DNA of 13,086 bases from CAYXVB01 sp964467785. Lineage in GTDB: Bacteria; Bdellovibrionota; UBA1018. Below, in pieces: positions 6,499-13,086 of the stretch (within the stretch, counting starts at the first letter, position 1; each line of letters opens with the position of its first letter). The stretch lies in the NCBI GenBank assembly GCA_964467785.1, contig CAYXVB010000105.1, positions 1 through 13,086 of the forward strand, read 5' to 3'. The translations under genes were made by a program, and so were the position numbers. Below the pieces are notes generated by a model. It was not told the origin of the DNA. It worked only from the letters and a program-made list of their open reading frames with translations, and made no database searches.

Positions 6499-7222
6499 GA
6501 CCGTAATCGAAAGGGTGCTGGTTCCTTTGGAGGCGCGCTTGCATCTGCGAGCCGTCGCGGGCAACGGCGCAAGCAAAGACCCAAGCAAAGACGCGGAAAA
6601 TCTCGCGCGACGCGTGATTCTTCTCCTTCATGGCTACGAGCAGGACGGCGCCGGGTTGCTCAAGCGTTGCGCCGCCGCTTTGCCGGAGGACGCGCTGGCG
6701 GTGGCGCCCGACGGGCTCTTTCCGCTTCCGCGCAAGGTGGAGCGGCGTTACCGGGTGGGGTTTTCGTGGTACTTCTACGATCCTTATCAAGACGAGTACT
6801 TCGTGGATCCGGCGCCGGGCGTGGCTTTTCTGCGCGCTGTGCTGGAGAGGATCAACCCTCAGCGCCTGCCTGTGACGGTTGTCGGCTTTTCGCAAGGCGG
6901 ATATCTTGCGCCGTTTCTGGCGCAGGTGCAGAGCGAAATCGATCAAGTCATCGGCATGGGGTGCCAATTCCTCGAAGACGAGTTTGACGTGCGGGCGCTC
7001 GCGGCTCGGGGCTGCCGGATGGACGCCATCCACGGCGCGCGAGACGAAGTGGTGGCGCCCGACGCGGCAAAGAGATCGCACCAGGCGCTCAAACGGGCCG
7101 GGGTTCCGGGAGAGTTCAGTTTGCTCGAAGCGACAGGCCACAAGATCGACGAAGCCATGCGCGAGCGGCTCGCGGAGCTGCTGCGACTTAGGAAAACAGC
7201 TGATCGATCGTGTCCTGCGTGA
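6482..7222 (+). CDS. Alpha/beta-hydrolase, carboxylesterase/phospholipase type
   Basis: The 246-residue product fits the PF02230-like carboxylesterase/phospholipase group, which hydrolyses ester bonds of small acyl substrates in the cytoplasm. It has an oxyanion-loop motif LLLHGYEQDG (about 47-56), a nucleophile elbow VGFSQGGY with Ser137, an acid Asp188 in GARDEVV, and His220 in ATGHKID. Order and spacing are those of a complete Ser-Asp-His triad. No signal peptide is visible. I set the start at ATG 6482, within the last codons of the preceding gene, because it is the first Met before the conserved fold. The open frame continues upstream through the previous gene but shows no domain there. 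No strong ribosome site is seen, so coupled translation is likely. A 12-base tandem duplication encodes SKDPSKDA near the N-terminus. The 3' end overlaps the convergent cNMP-binding gene by 35 bases. Confidence 0.82.
   Translation: MESPFETVIERVLVPLEARLHLRAVAGNGASKDPSKDAENLARRVILLLHGYEQDGAGLLKRCAAALPEDALAVAPDGLFPLPRKVERRYRVGFSWYFYDPYQDEYFVDPAPGVAFLRAVLERINPQRLPVTVVGFSQGGYLAPFLAQVQSEIDQVIGMGCQFLEDEFDVRALAARGCRMDAIHGARDEVVAPDAAKRSHQALKRAGVPGEFSLLEATGHKIDEAMRERLAELLRLRKTADRSCPA
6570..6592 (+). repeat. Tandem 12-base duplication inside the esterase gene
   Basis: CAAGCAAAGAC occurs at 6570-6580 and again at 6582-6592, a period of 12 bases, so the frame is kept. It encodes a duplicated Ser-Lys-Asp in a loop between residue 30 and the first core strand, where length variation should be tolerated. 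Confidence 0.8.
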
Positions 7223-7664
7223 CCGCCTTGCGCCGCTCGAACTGGAGCTCGTGCGAGGTCTGGTCCAGACGGAACACGAGGAGCTTGAGCATCCGGTAAA
7301 GGATCTTGAAGGCCGCCTCCGGATGCGATTCCAGGAACTCCAGGAAGTCCTTCTTGGGAATGACGAGGATCTCGGTGTCCTGGTTGGAGCTGATCGTCGC
7401 GGTGCGCTTGACGTCGTGGAAAAGCGCGGCTTCGCCGAAGTAATCCCCCTTGCCCAGGTTGGCGACGAAGACTTCGTTTCGATGGACGTTGACAAAGCCA
7501 TCGAGGATCACGAAGAAAAGGTCGCTGACCTCTCCCTGGGTGACGATCCTGTGCCCGTCGTGGTAGGTTTTTTTCAGGAAGATCGTGGACAGCGTCTCGA
7601 GCTGAGCCTGGGACAGGCCCGAGAAGATCTCGATCGACTGGAAAAATTGGGCCAAATCGCTCAT
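7188..7664 (-). CDS. Stand-alone cyclic-nucleotide-binding domain protein
   Basis: The 158-residue product is a single cNMP-binding (CRP/PKA-type) beta-roll domain without the helix-turn-helix of CRP. The core runs from FSGLSQAQLETL (about 14-25) through VTQGEVSDLFFVILDG to a phosphate-binding cassette GDYFGEAALFHDVKRTATI at about 73-91. Gly77-Glu78 and Arg87 are spaced as in PKA (FGE, eight residues, R), so cAMP or cGMP binding looks possible. The C-terminal helices (about 106-158) are long and charged and could mediate dimer or partner contact. No catalytic or DNA-binding domain is attached, so it probably acts by protein contact; the partner is unknown. AGGA lies directly against the ATG, too close for a normal ribosome site, and a TAAAAT sits nine bases upstream, which suggests a nearly leaderless message. 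It diverges from the flavoprotein gene over 28 bases and converges with the esterase gene. Confidence 0.85.
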   Translation of the reverse strand: MSDLAQFFQSIEIFSGLSQAQLETLSTIFLKKTYHDGHRIVTQGEVSDLFFVILDGFVNVHRNEVFVANLGKGDYFGEAALFHDVKRTATISSNQDTEILVIPKKDFLEFLESHPEAAFKILYRMLKLLVFRLDQTSHELQFERRKAVTQDTIDQLFS

Positions 7665-7673
7665 TCCTAATGG

Positions 7674-7703
7674 ATTTTAGATCGGAGCTTCGGTGTTCTC
7701 CAA
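7674..7703 (-). promoter_or_regulatory. Candidate promoter of the cNMP-binding gene
   Basis: On the minus strand, TAAAAT (7674-7679) matches five of six -10 bases. TTGGAG (7698-7703) sits 18 bases upstream and matches only three of six -35 bases. Transcription would start two or three bases before the ATG at 7664. The -35 would lie inside the first codons of the divergent flavoprotein gene. Confidence 0.3.
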
Positions 7704-8958
7704 GGAAAATTCCCCCTCAGCCCGGAAACGCGCGCGCTTTGCGGTCGTCGGCAGCGGCCCCGCCGCGCTCATGGCCGCCGAGGTGCTCGCGGCTGGGAGC
7801 GCGGGCCGGGAAGGCGCGGTCACGGTTTTCGAAAAGCGAAAGGCCCCAGGACGTAAACTGTTGGTGGCGGGAAGCTCCGGCCTGAACATCACCTACGATG
7901 CACCTTCGCTCGAGGAGTTCGTGGCGTTTTACGGCGAATCCGGGCCGCGGCTCCGTCCGATGCTGCAGGCCTTCGGCCCGGCGGACTGGCGCCGTTTCAT
8001 CGAGGGCATTCTCGGGATCCGGACTTTCAAGGGGACCTCGCGCCGGTGGTTCGTCGAAGCCGAGGGGATGAAGGCCGCCGGACTTCTCAAGGCCTGGGTC
8101 AATCATCTGCGCGCGCTGGGCGTGGCGTTTGAATTCGACCGGGAGCTCACGGACTTCGAAACGAACCCGATGAGTTTGGACGCCGAAGGCGGCACTCTTT
8201 TGACGTTCGCGAATGGAACGCAGTGGCGGGGCGATCGCGCGGTGCTCGCGTTGGGCGGAGGAAGTTGGGAGCCCTCCGAAAAACCTCTGCGCTGGCCGGC
8301 CATCTTCAAGAACCGGGGGATCAGTTTTCGGGACTTCGAGCCCAGCAACGTGGGCTATCAGGTGACCTGGCCCGAGGGTTTGGTGCGCGAAGCCGACCGC
8401 AAGCCGATCAAGAACGCGCGCCTTCGTACCGCCCGGGGCGAGCGAGGGGGCGAGTTGCTGATCACGTCTTATGGCCTGGAGGGCACGCCCGTGTACTTCG
8501 CGGGCTGCAGCGGCCCGGCTCGCCTCGATCTCAAGCCCGATTTGGACGAGGCGGCGCTGCTCGAGCGCCTGCAAGGCGGCAAGGAAAACCTCTCGCCCAT
8601 CCGCCGCGTCCAGAAGTTGGCCGGTCTCTGTGAGGCGTCGCGCGCATTGATGTTCCATCTGACTCCCGAATCGGAGCGGGGGGATCTGCGCGCCCTCGCG
8701 CACCGGATCAAAAACTTTCCGCTAGAACTGGGCGCCGCCCAGCCCCTGGACGAGGCGATCTCGTCCGCGGGCGGGATCCTGTGGTCGGAGCTCGATTCCG
8801 ATCTTGCACTCGTCCGGGCGCCCTCGGTCCATCTTGCCGGGGAGATGGTGGATTGGGACGCACCGACCGGCGGGTTCCTCATTCAGGCCTGCGTCGCCCA
8901 GGGCGCCTGGGCCGGCAAGAGGGCGCTCAGCCTGGTGTTGCGCGGCTCCTCGCCGTGA
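7693..8958 (+). CDS. FAD-dependent flavoprotein, HI0933/BaiN-like (TIGR03862 type)
   Basis: The 421-residue product is a two-dinucleotide-binding flavoprotein of the HI0933 superfamily (PF03486), closest by eye to the PP_4765 subgroup (TIGR03862). The N-terminus has the FAD motif VVGSGPAALMAAE (residues 18-30) and an acidic end of the second strand in VFEKRKAPGRK. LLVAGSSGLNIT (57-67) replaces the SGGGRCNxTN of the main HI0933 group and is the subgroup marker. The C-terminus has AGEMVDWDAPTGGFLIQACV, the usual FAD-closing block. Substrate and role are unknown; relatives include bile-acid-reducing BaiN, but no such function should be assumed. The start is GTG 7693 with GGAG at 7684-7687, five bases ahead; it leaves 15 residues before the first strand. 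It opens the run of four same-strand genes ending at 12540, with 15 bases to the ABC ATPase gene. Confidence 0.85.
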   Translation: MFSKENSPSARKRARFAVVGSGPAALMAAEVLAAGSAGREGAVTVFEKRKAPGRKLLVAGSSGLNITYDAPSLEEFVAFYGESGPRLRPMLQAFGPADWRRFIEGILGIRTFKGTSRRWFVEAEGMKAAGLLKAWVNHLRALGVAFEFDRELTDFETNPMSLDAEGGTLLTFANGTQWRGDRAVLALGGGSWEPSEKPLRWPAIFKNRGISFRDFEPSNVGYQVTWPEGLVREADRKPIKNARLRTARGERGGELLITSYGLEGTPVYFAGCSGPARLDLKPDLDEAALLERLQGGKENLSPIRRVQKLAGLCEASRALMFHLTPESERGDLRALAHRIKNFPLELGAAQPLDEAISSAGGILWSELDSDLALVRAPSVHLAGEMVDWDAPTGGFLIQACVAQGAWAGKRALSLVLRGSSP

Positions 8959-8973
8959 GCGACAATCGGTTGG

Positions 8974-9903
8974 GTGATCGTCGAGACTAGGAAGCTGCTC
9001 AAGAGATTCGGGGATTTTACGGCGGTGGACCACCTGGACCTGGCGGTTCCGGAGGGGATCTGCTTCGGGCTGCTCGGTCCCAATGGCGCCGGCAAGACCA
9101 CGACCATCGAGATGCTCGAGGGGATCGTCGCGCCCACCTCAGGCACGATCCTGTTTCGCGGAGAACCCGTCAGCCGGGCCTTCCGTGAGCGCATCGGGAT
9201 TCAGTTCCAATCCACCGCGCTGCCCGATTTTTTGCGGGTGGGCGAGGTGCTCAAACTCTTTCACAGCTTTTATCGCCGGCAGGCCGATCTCCGGGAGTTG
9301 ATCCGTTGGTGCGATCTCGGCGAGCTTCTCGAGCGCGACGCCAACAAGCTCTCGGGGGGGCAGCGGCAGCGTCTTTTGCTCGCGCTCGCGCTGGTCAACG
9401 ACCCGGAGCTCGTGTTTCTAGACGAGCCGACCACGGGCTTGGATCCCGAAGCCCGGCGCAATTTCTGGGACCTGGTGCGCTCCATCCGCAACCGGGGCAA
9501 GACCATCCTATTGACGACCCATTACATGGACGAGGCCTACGAGCTCTGCGATGACATCGGCATCATGAATCGCGGCCAGATCGTGGCCCGGGGCGAGCCC
9601 GATCAGCTCTTGAGCCGCTATTTCGAAGGGCAGTCGATCCTCCTGCCGCGCGAGAACTTGCGCGACGTCACCGATGCGCAAGTGTCCGAGTGGACGGGAC
9701 TGCAGGTCTTTGAGGCCGGCGGCTGCCTGGAGCTTCAAACGGATCGGGTCAATGAGACGATTCAGGTCCTCATCGCGAGGAATATCTCGCTCAACGGCAT
9801 CGGCATCCGCTCGCGCAACCTCGAGGATCTCTTTCTGGAGCTGACCCGGCGCGAGCGCGAGGGGCGCGCGCAGCCTGATGGCTCGGGAGGAGGCAAACTA
9901 TGA
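8974..9903 (+). CDS. ABC-2 type exporter ATP-binding protein
   Basis: The 309-residue product is the cytoplasmic ATPase of an ABC-2 exporter (DrrA/CcmA-like). All motifs are intact: Walker A GPNGAGKT at residues 35-42, a Q-loop glutamine in GIQFQS near 76-80, signature LSGGQ at 126-130, Walker B LVFLDE at 146-151, D-loop GLD, and H-loop His183 in TTHYMDEA. A C-terminal extension of about 80 residues after the nucleotide-binding fold matches the DrrA-type regulatory tail. It drives export through the permease encoded next, with which it shares an ATGA stop-start overlap at 9900-9903. The cargo is unknown; drugs, lipids or polysaccharide are typical for the class. The start is taken as GTG 8974; only a weak GGTTGG lies before it. 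Translation may depend on the flavoprotein gene upstream. Confidence 0.93.
   Translation: MIVETRKLLKRFGDFTAVDHLDLAVPEGICFGLLGPNGAGKTTTIEMLEGIVAPTSGTILFRGEPVSRAFRERIGIQFQSTALPDFLRVGEVLKLFHSFYRRQADLRELIRWCDLGELLERDANKLSGGQRQRLLLALALVNDPELVFLDEPTTGLDPEARRNFWDLVRSIRNRGKTILLTTHYMDEAYELCDDIGIMNRGQIVARGEPDQLLSRYFEGQSILLPRENLRDVTDAQVSEWTGLQVFEAGGCLELQTDRVNETIQVLIARNISLNGIGIRSRNLEDLFLELTRREREGRAQPDGSGGGKL
9886..9893 (+). promoter_or_regulatory. Strong ribosome binding site of the ABC-2 permease
   Basis: GGAGGAGG lies six bases before ATG 9900, within the last codons of the ATPase gene. It fixes the permease start and indicates coupled production of the two exporter subunits. Confidence 0.8.
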
Positions 9904-10940
9904 AACGCTTTTTCGCGCTCGTCGGCGCTCGCAACAAGGAATACTTCCGGGACCGCGGGGCCATGGGCTGGAATTTCATCTTTCCGTTCCTGGTCGTGTT
10001 TGGCTTCGCCTTCGGAAGTTCCGGCAGACAGGATGACGTGCTCAAGTGGGGCCTCCAGGGAGATGCGCCGGCTTACCAGTCGGTGCGCGAGCTGCAGGCG
10101 ATCAGTTTCGTGACGGTCGCGCCTGAGGGCGGACGCCTGGACGCGCCTGGCATCCATGCGTCGATCGATTCTGCGATCAATAAGGTGAGGCGGCATCAGC
10201 TTGATCTCCTCGTGTCGGCTGGGCCGGAAGGCGAGCTCCGCTACTGGATCAATCCCGCATCCAACAAGAGCGCGCTTTCGGAGACGATCCTCAAGCGCTC
10301 GGTGAGCGCGCCGCTTCGCAAGGAGACGGTCGAAGGCGCTCCGATCCGCTACGTCGACTGGCTCGTGCCGGGCTTGGTGTGCATGAATCTCATGTTCAAC
10401 TCGCTCTTTGGCGTCGGTTACGTCCTGGTGCGGTACCGCAAAAACGGCGTGCTCAAGCGCCTCAACGCCACGCCGGTCCGCGCCCACGAGTTCCTGGCCG
10501 CGCAAATCGTGTCTCGCATCGGGCTAGTGCTCTTCTCGTCCTTGGTGTTCCTACTGGGCGCCCGTTACCTCGTCGGCGTGACCATGAACGGCTCGTGGCT
10601 CTCGATGGTCCTGATCCTGGTCGTCGGCTCTGCCTGCATGATCGCGCTCAGCCTGGTCGTCGCGGCGCGCGTCACTAGCGAGGAAGTCGCCGAAGGCCTT
10701 CTCAACGTGATGACTTGGCCGATGATGTTCCTCTCGGGAGCGTGGTTCTCGCTCGAAGGGGCGAGCCCGCTACTGCTCAAGGCCACGAAGTTCCTGCCGC
10801 TGACCCACATGATCGACGCCTCCAGGAGCGTGATGATCGACGGTGCCTCGTTGGGCTCGATCTTGCCCGTCATGGGCCTGCTCGGCGCGATGACCCTAGT
10901 TTTCTTCGTCCTGGGCTCGGCCCTTTTCCGTTGGAGTTGA
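9900..10940 (+). CDS. ABC-2 type exporter permease
   Basis: The 346-residue product is the membrane subunit pairing with the preceding ATPase. Its layout is that of ABC-2 (PF12698-like) permeases. A first membrane segment lies at about 24-39 (WNFIFPFLVVFGFAFG), followed by a periplasmic domain at about 40-150. A membrane block then holds helices at roughly 155-177, 203-225, 233-256, 266-284 and 320-343. The RYRKNGVLKRLNATPV stretch (178-193) is the coupling-helix region characteristic of the class. FLPLTHMIDASRSVM (298-312) is also typical of the family. The gene starts within the ATPase stop codon and ends four bases before the CheD-CheB gene. Export direction follows from the family; the cargo cannot be inferred. 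Confidence 0.9.
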   Translation: MKRFFALVGARNKEYFRDRGAMGWNFIFPFLVVFGFAFGSSGRQDDVLKWGLQGDAPAYQSVRELQAISFVTVAPEGGRLDAPGIHASIDSAINKVRRHQLDLLVSAGPEGELRYWINPASNKSALSETILKRSVSAPLRKETVEGAPIRYVDWLVPGLVCMNLMFNSLFGVGYVLVRYRKNGVLKRLNATPVRAHEFLAAQIVSRIGLVLFSSLVFLLGARYLVGVTMNGSWLSMVLILVVGSACMIALSLVVAARVTSEEVAEGLLNVMTWPMMFLSGAWFSLEGASPLLLKATKFLPLTHMIDASRSVMIDGASLGSILPVMGLLGAMTLVFFVLGSALFRWS

Positions 10941-10944
10941 GACT

Positions 10945-12540
10945 ATGCCGCAGATTTACCTGATGCCCGGAAAGATCGCCATCGCTGCGTCCCCGTCATT
11001 GGATGGCGGAGGCGGCGAACCGGTGACGATCAAGACCATCTTGGGGTCCTGCGTGGCGATCGTGCTTTTTGATCCGGTGGCGCGAGTGAGCGGCATGAAT
11101 CACTACCTTCTGCCTCAGGTGAGCGGCGGCGAGGCGCCCTCGCACCGATACGGCTCGGTGGCGATTCCCGCGCTGATTCAGGGGCTGCTCGAGCGTGGCG
11201 CGCAGAAGGGGCGGCTCAAAGCCCGGATCTTTGGCGGCGGCAACGTGCTGGGCGACGTGTCGGTCGGAATCGGAGTGGGGATCAAGAACATCGCGCTCGC
11301 CGAGAGCGCGCTCGCGGCCGAGGCGATCCCGGTCGTGGAAAAGAACACGGGCGGCAACTCCGGCCGCAGCATCATCCTCGATTGCGCGACCTACGAGGTC
11401 GCCCACGAGCTGATGGCCGACCGCTCGGGCGGCGAGGGCGTCGAGATCTCGGGCTACGCCGCGCTCAAGTCGGCACGCGACGTCAAGGTGCTCATCGTGG
11501 ACGACTCGGCCACCGTCCGCACGCTCTTTGAGAAGATCTTTGCCAAGAACGGCCTCAAAGTGGTGGGGGCGGCCTCCACGGCCTTTGAGGCGCGCGAGCA
11601 CATCGTCCGCGAAAAGCCCGACGTCATCACGCTCGACATCGAAATGCCCCATATGAGCGGCGTGGCTTTTCTTGAAAAGCTCATGCAGCACATGCCCATT
11701 CCCACCGTGATGGTTTCGTCGCTGGGCGCGACCGGCGAGGCGGCGCTGCGCGCGCTCGAGCTCGGCGCCGTCGAATTCGTGCAGAAGCCTTCGCAGTACG
11801 ATCCGGTCGCCCTGCGCGAGCTGGGCGAGGTGCTTGTCGGCAAGGTCCGTGCCGCGGCGAGCACGCCTTTGGTCAAGTCCCGGGCGCGCAATCATCCCGC
11901 GGTCGCGGCCGCGCCTGGAACCCGGGCCTCGATTCTTCCGCGTCGGAGCTCGAGCCCGCTCAAGCTCGTGGCCGTGAGCGGCAATGCGGGATCACAAAGC
12001 AGCCTCGATTGCCTGCTCCGCCAGCTCGCCACAGATACGCCTCCCGTGGTGATCGCTGATTCGACGATCTCGGGTTTCCTCGACGCTTATTTCCAGAAAC
12101 TCAAAGGCAAGATCAAGGTGGGTCTCAAGGTGCCAGGAGACGGCGAGTCCCTGATGATGGGCAATGTCTACTTCGCTCCGCCCGGCAAGCATCTTAAGGT
12201 CGAGGCGCGCGGTTCCATGCTTCATGCCCGAGTTTTGTCAGGCGCCCCCGTCCACGGGCAGATCCCTTCCGGCACGGAGCTGCTCCGCTCGGCGGCGCTT
12301 GCCACCGGCGCGGCAACGCTGGGCGTGGTGCTATCAGGCTTTGGCGAGGACGGGGTCGAGGGATTGGTCGAGATCCAAAAGAACGGCGGCGCGAGCTGGG
12401 TCGAGGATCCGGATGCGGCGACCTTTCCGTTTGGGCCTCAAAAGGCGGTGACTCTCGGAGTGGTGGATCAGGTGCTGGATCTGGCGAGCGACGGTAAAGC
12501 CGCCGCCGCGCTCATGGAGCTGCGCAACCGTTCAGTGTGA
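10945..12540 (+). CDS. CheD-CheB fusion: receptor deamidase, receiver and degenerate methylesterase
   Basis: The 531-residue product joins three chemotaxis domains. Residues 1-180 are CheD, the receptor glutamine deamidase: TILGSCVAIV holds catalytic Cys36 and GMNHYLLP holds His53, with the same 17-residue spacing as in characterised CheD, and ARIFGGGNVL follows. Residues 182-300 are a CheB-type receiver with acidic pair Asp186/Asp187, phospho-acceptor Asp231 (LDIEMPHMSG), Ser258 and Lys281, all intact. Residues 339-528 match the CheB methylesterase fold (GNVYFAPPGKHL, SGTELLRSAA, GVVLSGFGEDGVEGL). However, the nucleophile motif GASTGG is replaced by SGNAGS, with Asn347 in the serine position. 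The QHMP histidine motif is replaced by ADST around Asp372, and only Asp469 remains of the triad. Methylesterase activity is therefore unlikely. The ATG has GGAG at 10933-10936, eight bases upstream, and the gene follows the ABC permease by four bases. Its stop abuts the stop of the HD-GYP-like gene. No other che genes are in the window. Confidence 0.92.
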   Translation: MPQIYLMPGKIAIAASPSLDGGGGEPVTIKTILGSCVAIVLFDPVARVSGMNHYLLPQVSGGEAPSHRYGSVAIPALIQGLLERGAQKGRLKARIFGGGNVLGDVSVGIGVGIKNIALAESALAAEAIPVVEKNTGGNSGRSIILDCATYEVAHELMADRSGGEGVEISGYAALKSARDVKVLIVDDSATVRTLFEKIFAKNGLKVVGAASTAFEAREHIVREKPDVITLDIEMPHMSGVAFLEKLMQHMPIPTVMVSSLGATGEAALRALELGAVEFVQKPSQYDPVALRELGEVLVGKVRAAASTPLVKSRARNHPAVAAAPGTRASILPRRSSSPLKLVAVSGNAGSQSSLDCLLRQLATDTPPVVIADSTISGFLDAYFQKLKGKIKVGLKVPGDGESLMMGNVYFAPPGKHLKVEARGSMLHARVLSGAPVHGQIPSGTELLRSAALATGAATLGVVLSGFGEDGVEGLVEIQKNGGASWVEDPDAATFPFGPQKAVTLGVVDQVLDLASDGKAAAALMELRNRSV

Positions 12541-13086
12541 TCAGCCGCTCGCCGCTTGGACCGCGCTGGTCGTCAGCGCCTTGACAATATCCTTGAAGGC
12601 CCCTTTTTTGAACGACGGATCGAGCTGAGCCAGGAAGGTCGCCGTGTCCGCGCCTTTGTTCCCGATTTTGAATAGCAGTAGGTCGTGCGCGATGATGAAC
12701 AGCGCGCCCAGCGGGCTGATCTTGTTGCAGTCGAGCTTGTTTGGAAATCCGCTGCCGTCGGGGCGCTCGTGGTGCTGGAGGATGATCGTGTCGATGTCGG
12801 CTGGGACATCGCCGATCTCGCGGAGGAGTTTCGCGCTCTCGTCGGGATGCTTGGCGAACCGGGCCGCCTCCTCCTCCGAAACCGGAGGACTGAGCAGCGC
12901 CACGTCACCGAGGGTCTGACAACGGGCCAGGGCATGGTTTTCAAGGGTGATGTCGTGCAGGAAGGCCGCCATCGACAGCTTGAAGAAGGTCACGTCCGAT
13001 TTCCAACCCATCATGCCAGCGATCGCGCATGCGGTATGAGCCAGCGCGACGCTGTGCAGGGCGACGTAGCTCTCGGGAAATTGCTC
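12541..13086 (-). CDS. HD-GYP-like domain protein, N-terminus beyond window
   Basis: The visible 181 residues stay open to the window edge; the Met at 13014 is internal, since the 24 codons upstream continue the same family pattern (YVALHSVALAH). The region matches the HD-GYP superfamily: an HD pair in AAFLHDI (codons near 12952-12957), a following histidine in FAKHPDESAKLL, HHERPDGSGFP with paired histidines, and IIAHDL where the family has a metal-binding Asp. Many HD-GYP proteins hydrolyse cyclic di-GMP. Here the signature reads GFP instead of GYP, and the Gly-Lys usually following HDI is replaced by Thr-Leu. Activity is thus uncertain, and it could be a divergent HD hydrolase or a sensor. 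An N-terminal input domain may lie outside the window. It converges with the CheD-CheB gene, the two stop codons touching. Confidence 0.8.
   Translation of the reverse strand, partial: EQFPESYVALHSVALAHTACAIAGMMGWKSDVTFFKLSMAAFLHDITLENHALARCQTLGDVALLSPPVSEEEAARFAKHPDESAKLLREIGDVPADIDTIILQHHERPDGSGFPNKLDCNKISPLGALFIIAHDLLLFKIGNKGADTATFLAQLDPSFKKGAFKDIVKALTTSAVQAASG

Noticed and set aside
6879..7670. Plus-strand open frame of 263 codons across the cNMP-binding gene
   Set aside because: It is a shadow frame; the minus-strand product has a clear cNMP-binding fold over the same bases.
9762..10505. Minus-strand open frame of 247 codons across the ABC exporter genes
   Set aside because: It is antisense to two genes with intact motifs, and its His/Arg-rich composition is typical of shadow frames.
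1..13086. tRNA, rRNA, CRISPR array, insertion sequence or attachment site
   Set aside because: I found no spaced direct-repeat array, no transposase-like product, no terminal inverted repeats and no recognisable RNA gene; coding density leaves almost no room for them.

Overview
This window looks like a piece of a GC-rich, Gram-negative bacterial chromosome. It is gene-dense: 13 protein genes, no intergenic gap above about 140 bases, and no RNA gene, insertion sequence or CRISPR array that I can see. The Gram-negative call rests on a TPR protein with a C-terminal outer-membrane-barrel-like region and several exported proteins. A mix of secreted-protein families with a chemotaxis CheD/CheB protein suggests a Bdellovibrionota- or deltaproteobacteria-like lineage. 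That lineage call is a weak inference from recalled family distributions; no marker gene is present.

Region 1 (22-3101, + strand) holds three genes whose products look exported or belong to exported families: a transglutaminase-elicitor-type protein with a Pep-13-like motif, a small secreted two-cysteine protein, and a thermolysin-like (HExxH...E) metallopeptidase. Region 2 (3102-4799, - strand) is the TPR plus beta-barrel protein. It converges stop-to-stop with the peptidase.

Region 3 (4851-7222, + strand) starts from a very short divergent promoter region. It contains a secreted FecR-domain protein, a haem-oxygenase-like (putative di-iron) protein and an alpha/beta-hydrolase esterase, in tight or overlapping succession. 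Region 4 (7188-7664, - strand) is a stand-alone cyclic-nucleotide-binding protein whose 3' end overlaps the esterase.

Region 5 (7693-12540, + strand) looks like one transcription unit: a TIGR03862-type flavoprotein, an ABC-2 exporter ATPase and permease with an ATGA overlap, and a 531-residue CheD-CheB fusion. The window closes with a convergent, partial HD-GYP-like gene (12541-13086, - strand) that abuts the fusion gene stop-to-stop.

The most unusual object is the CheD-CheB fusion. CheD active-site residues and the CheB receiver phosphorylation residues are intact, but the CheB methylesterase domain has lost its nucleophilic serine (Asn347) and its catalytic histidine (Asp372 region) and keeps only the aspartate (Asp469). 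It therefore looks like an active receptor deamidase tied to a phosphorylatable receiver with a dead esterase domain. Together with the cNMP-binding protein and the HD-GYP-like protein, the right half of the window has a signal-transduction flavour.
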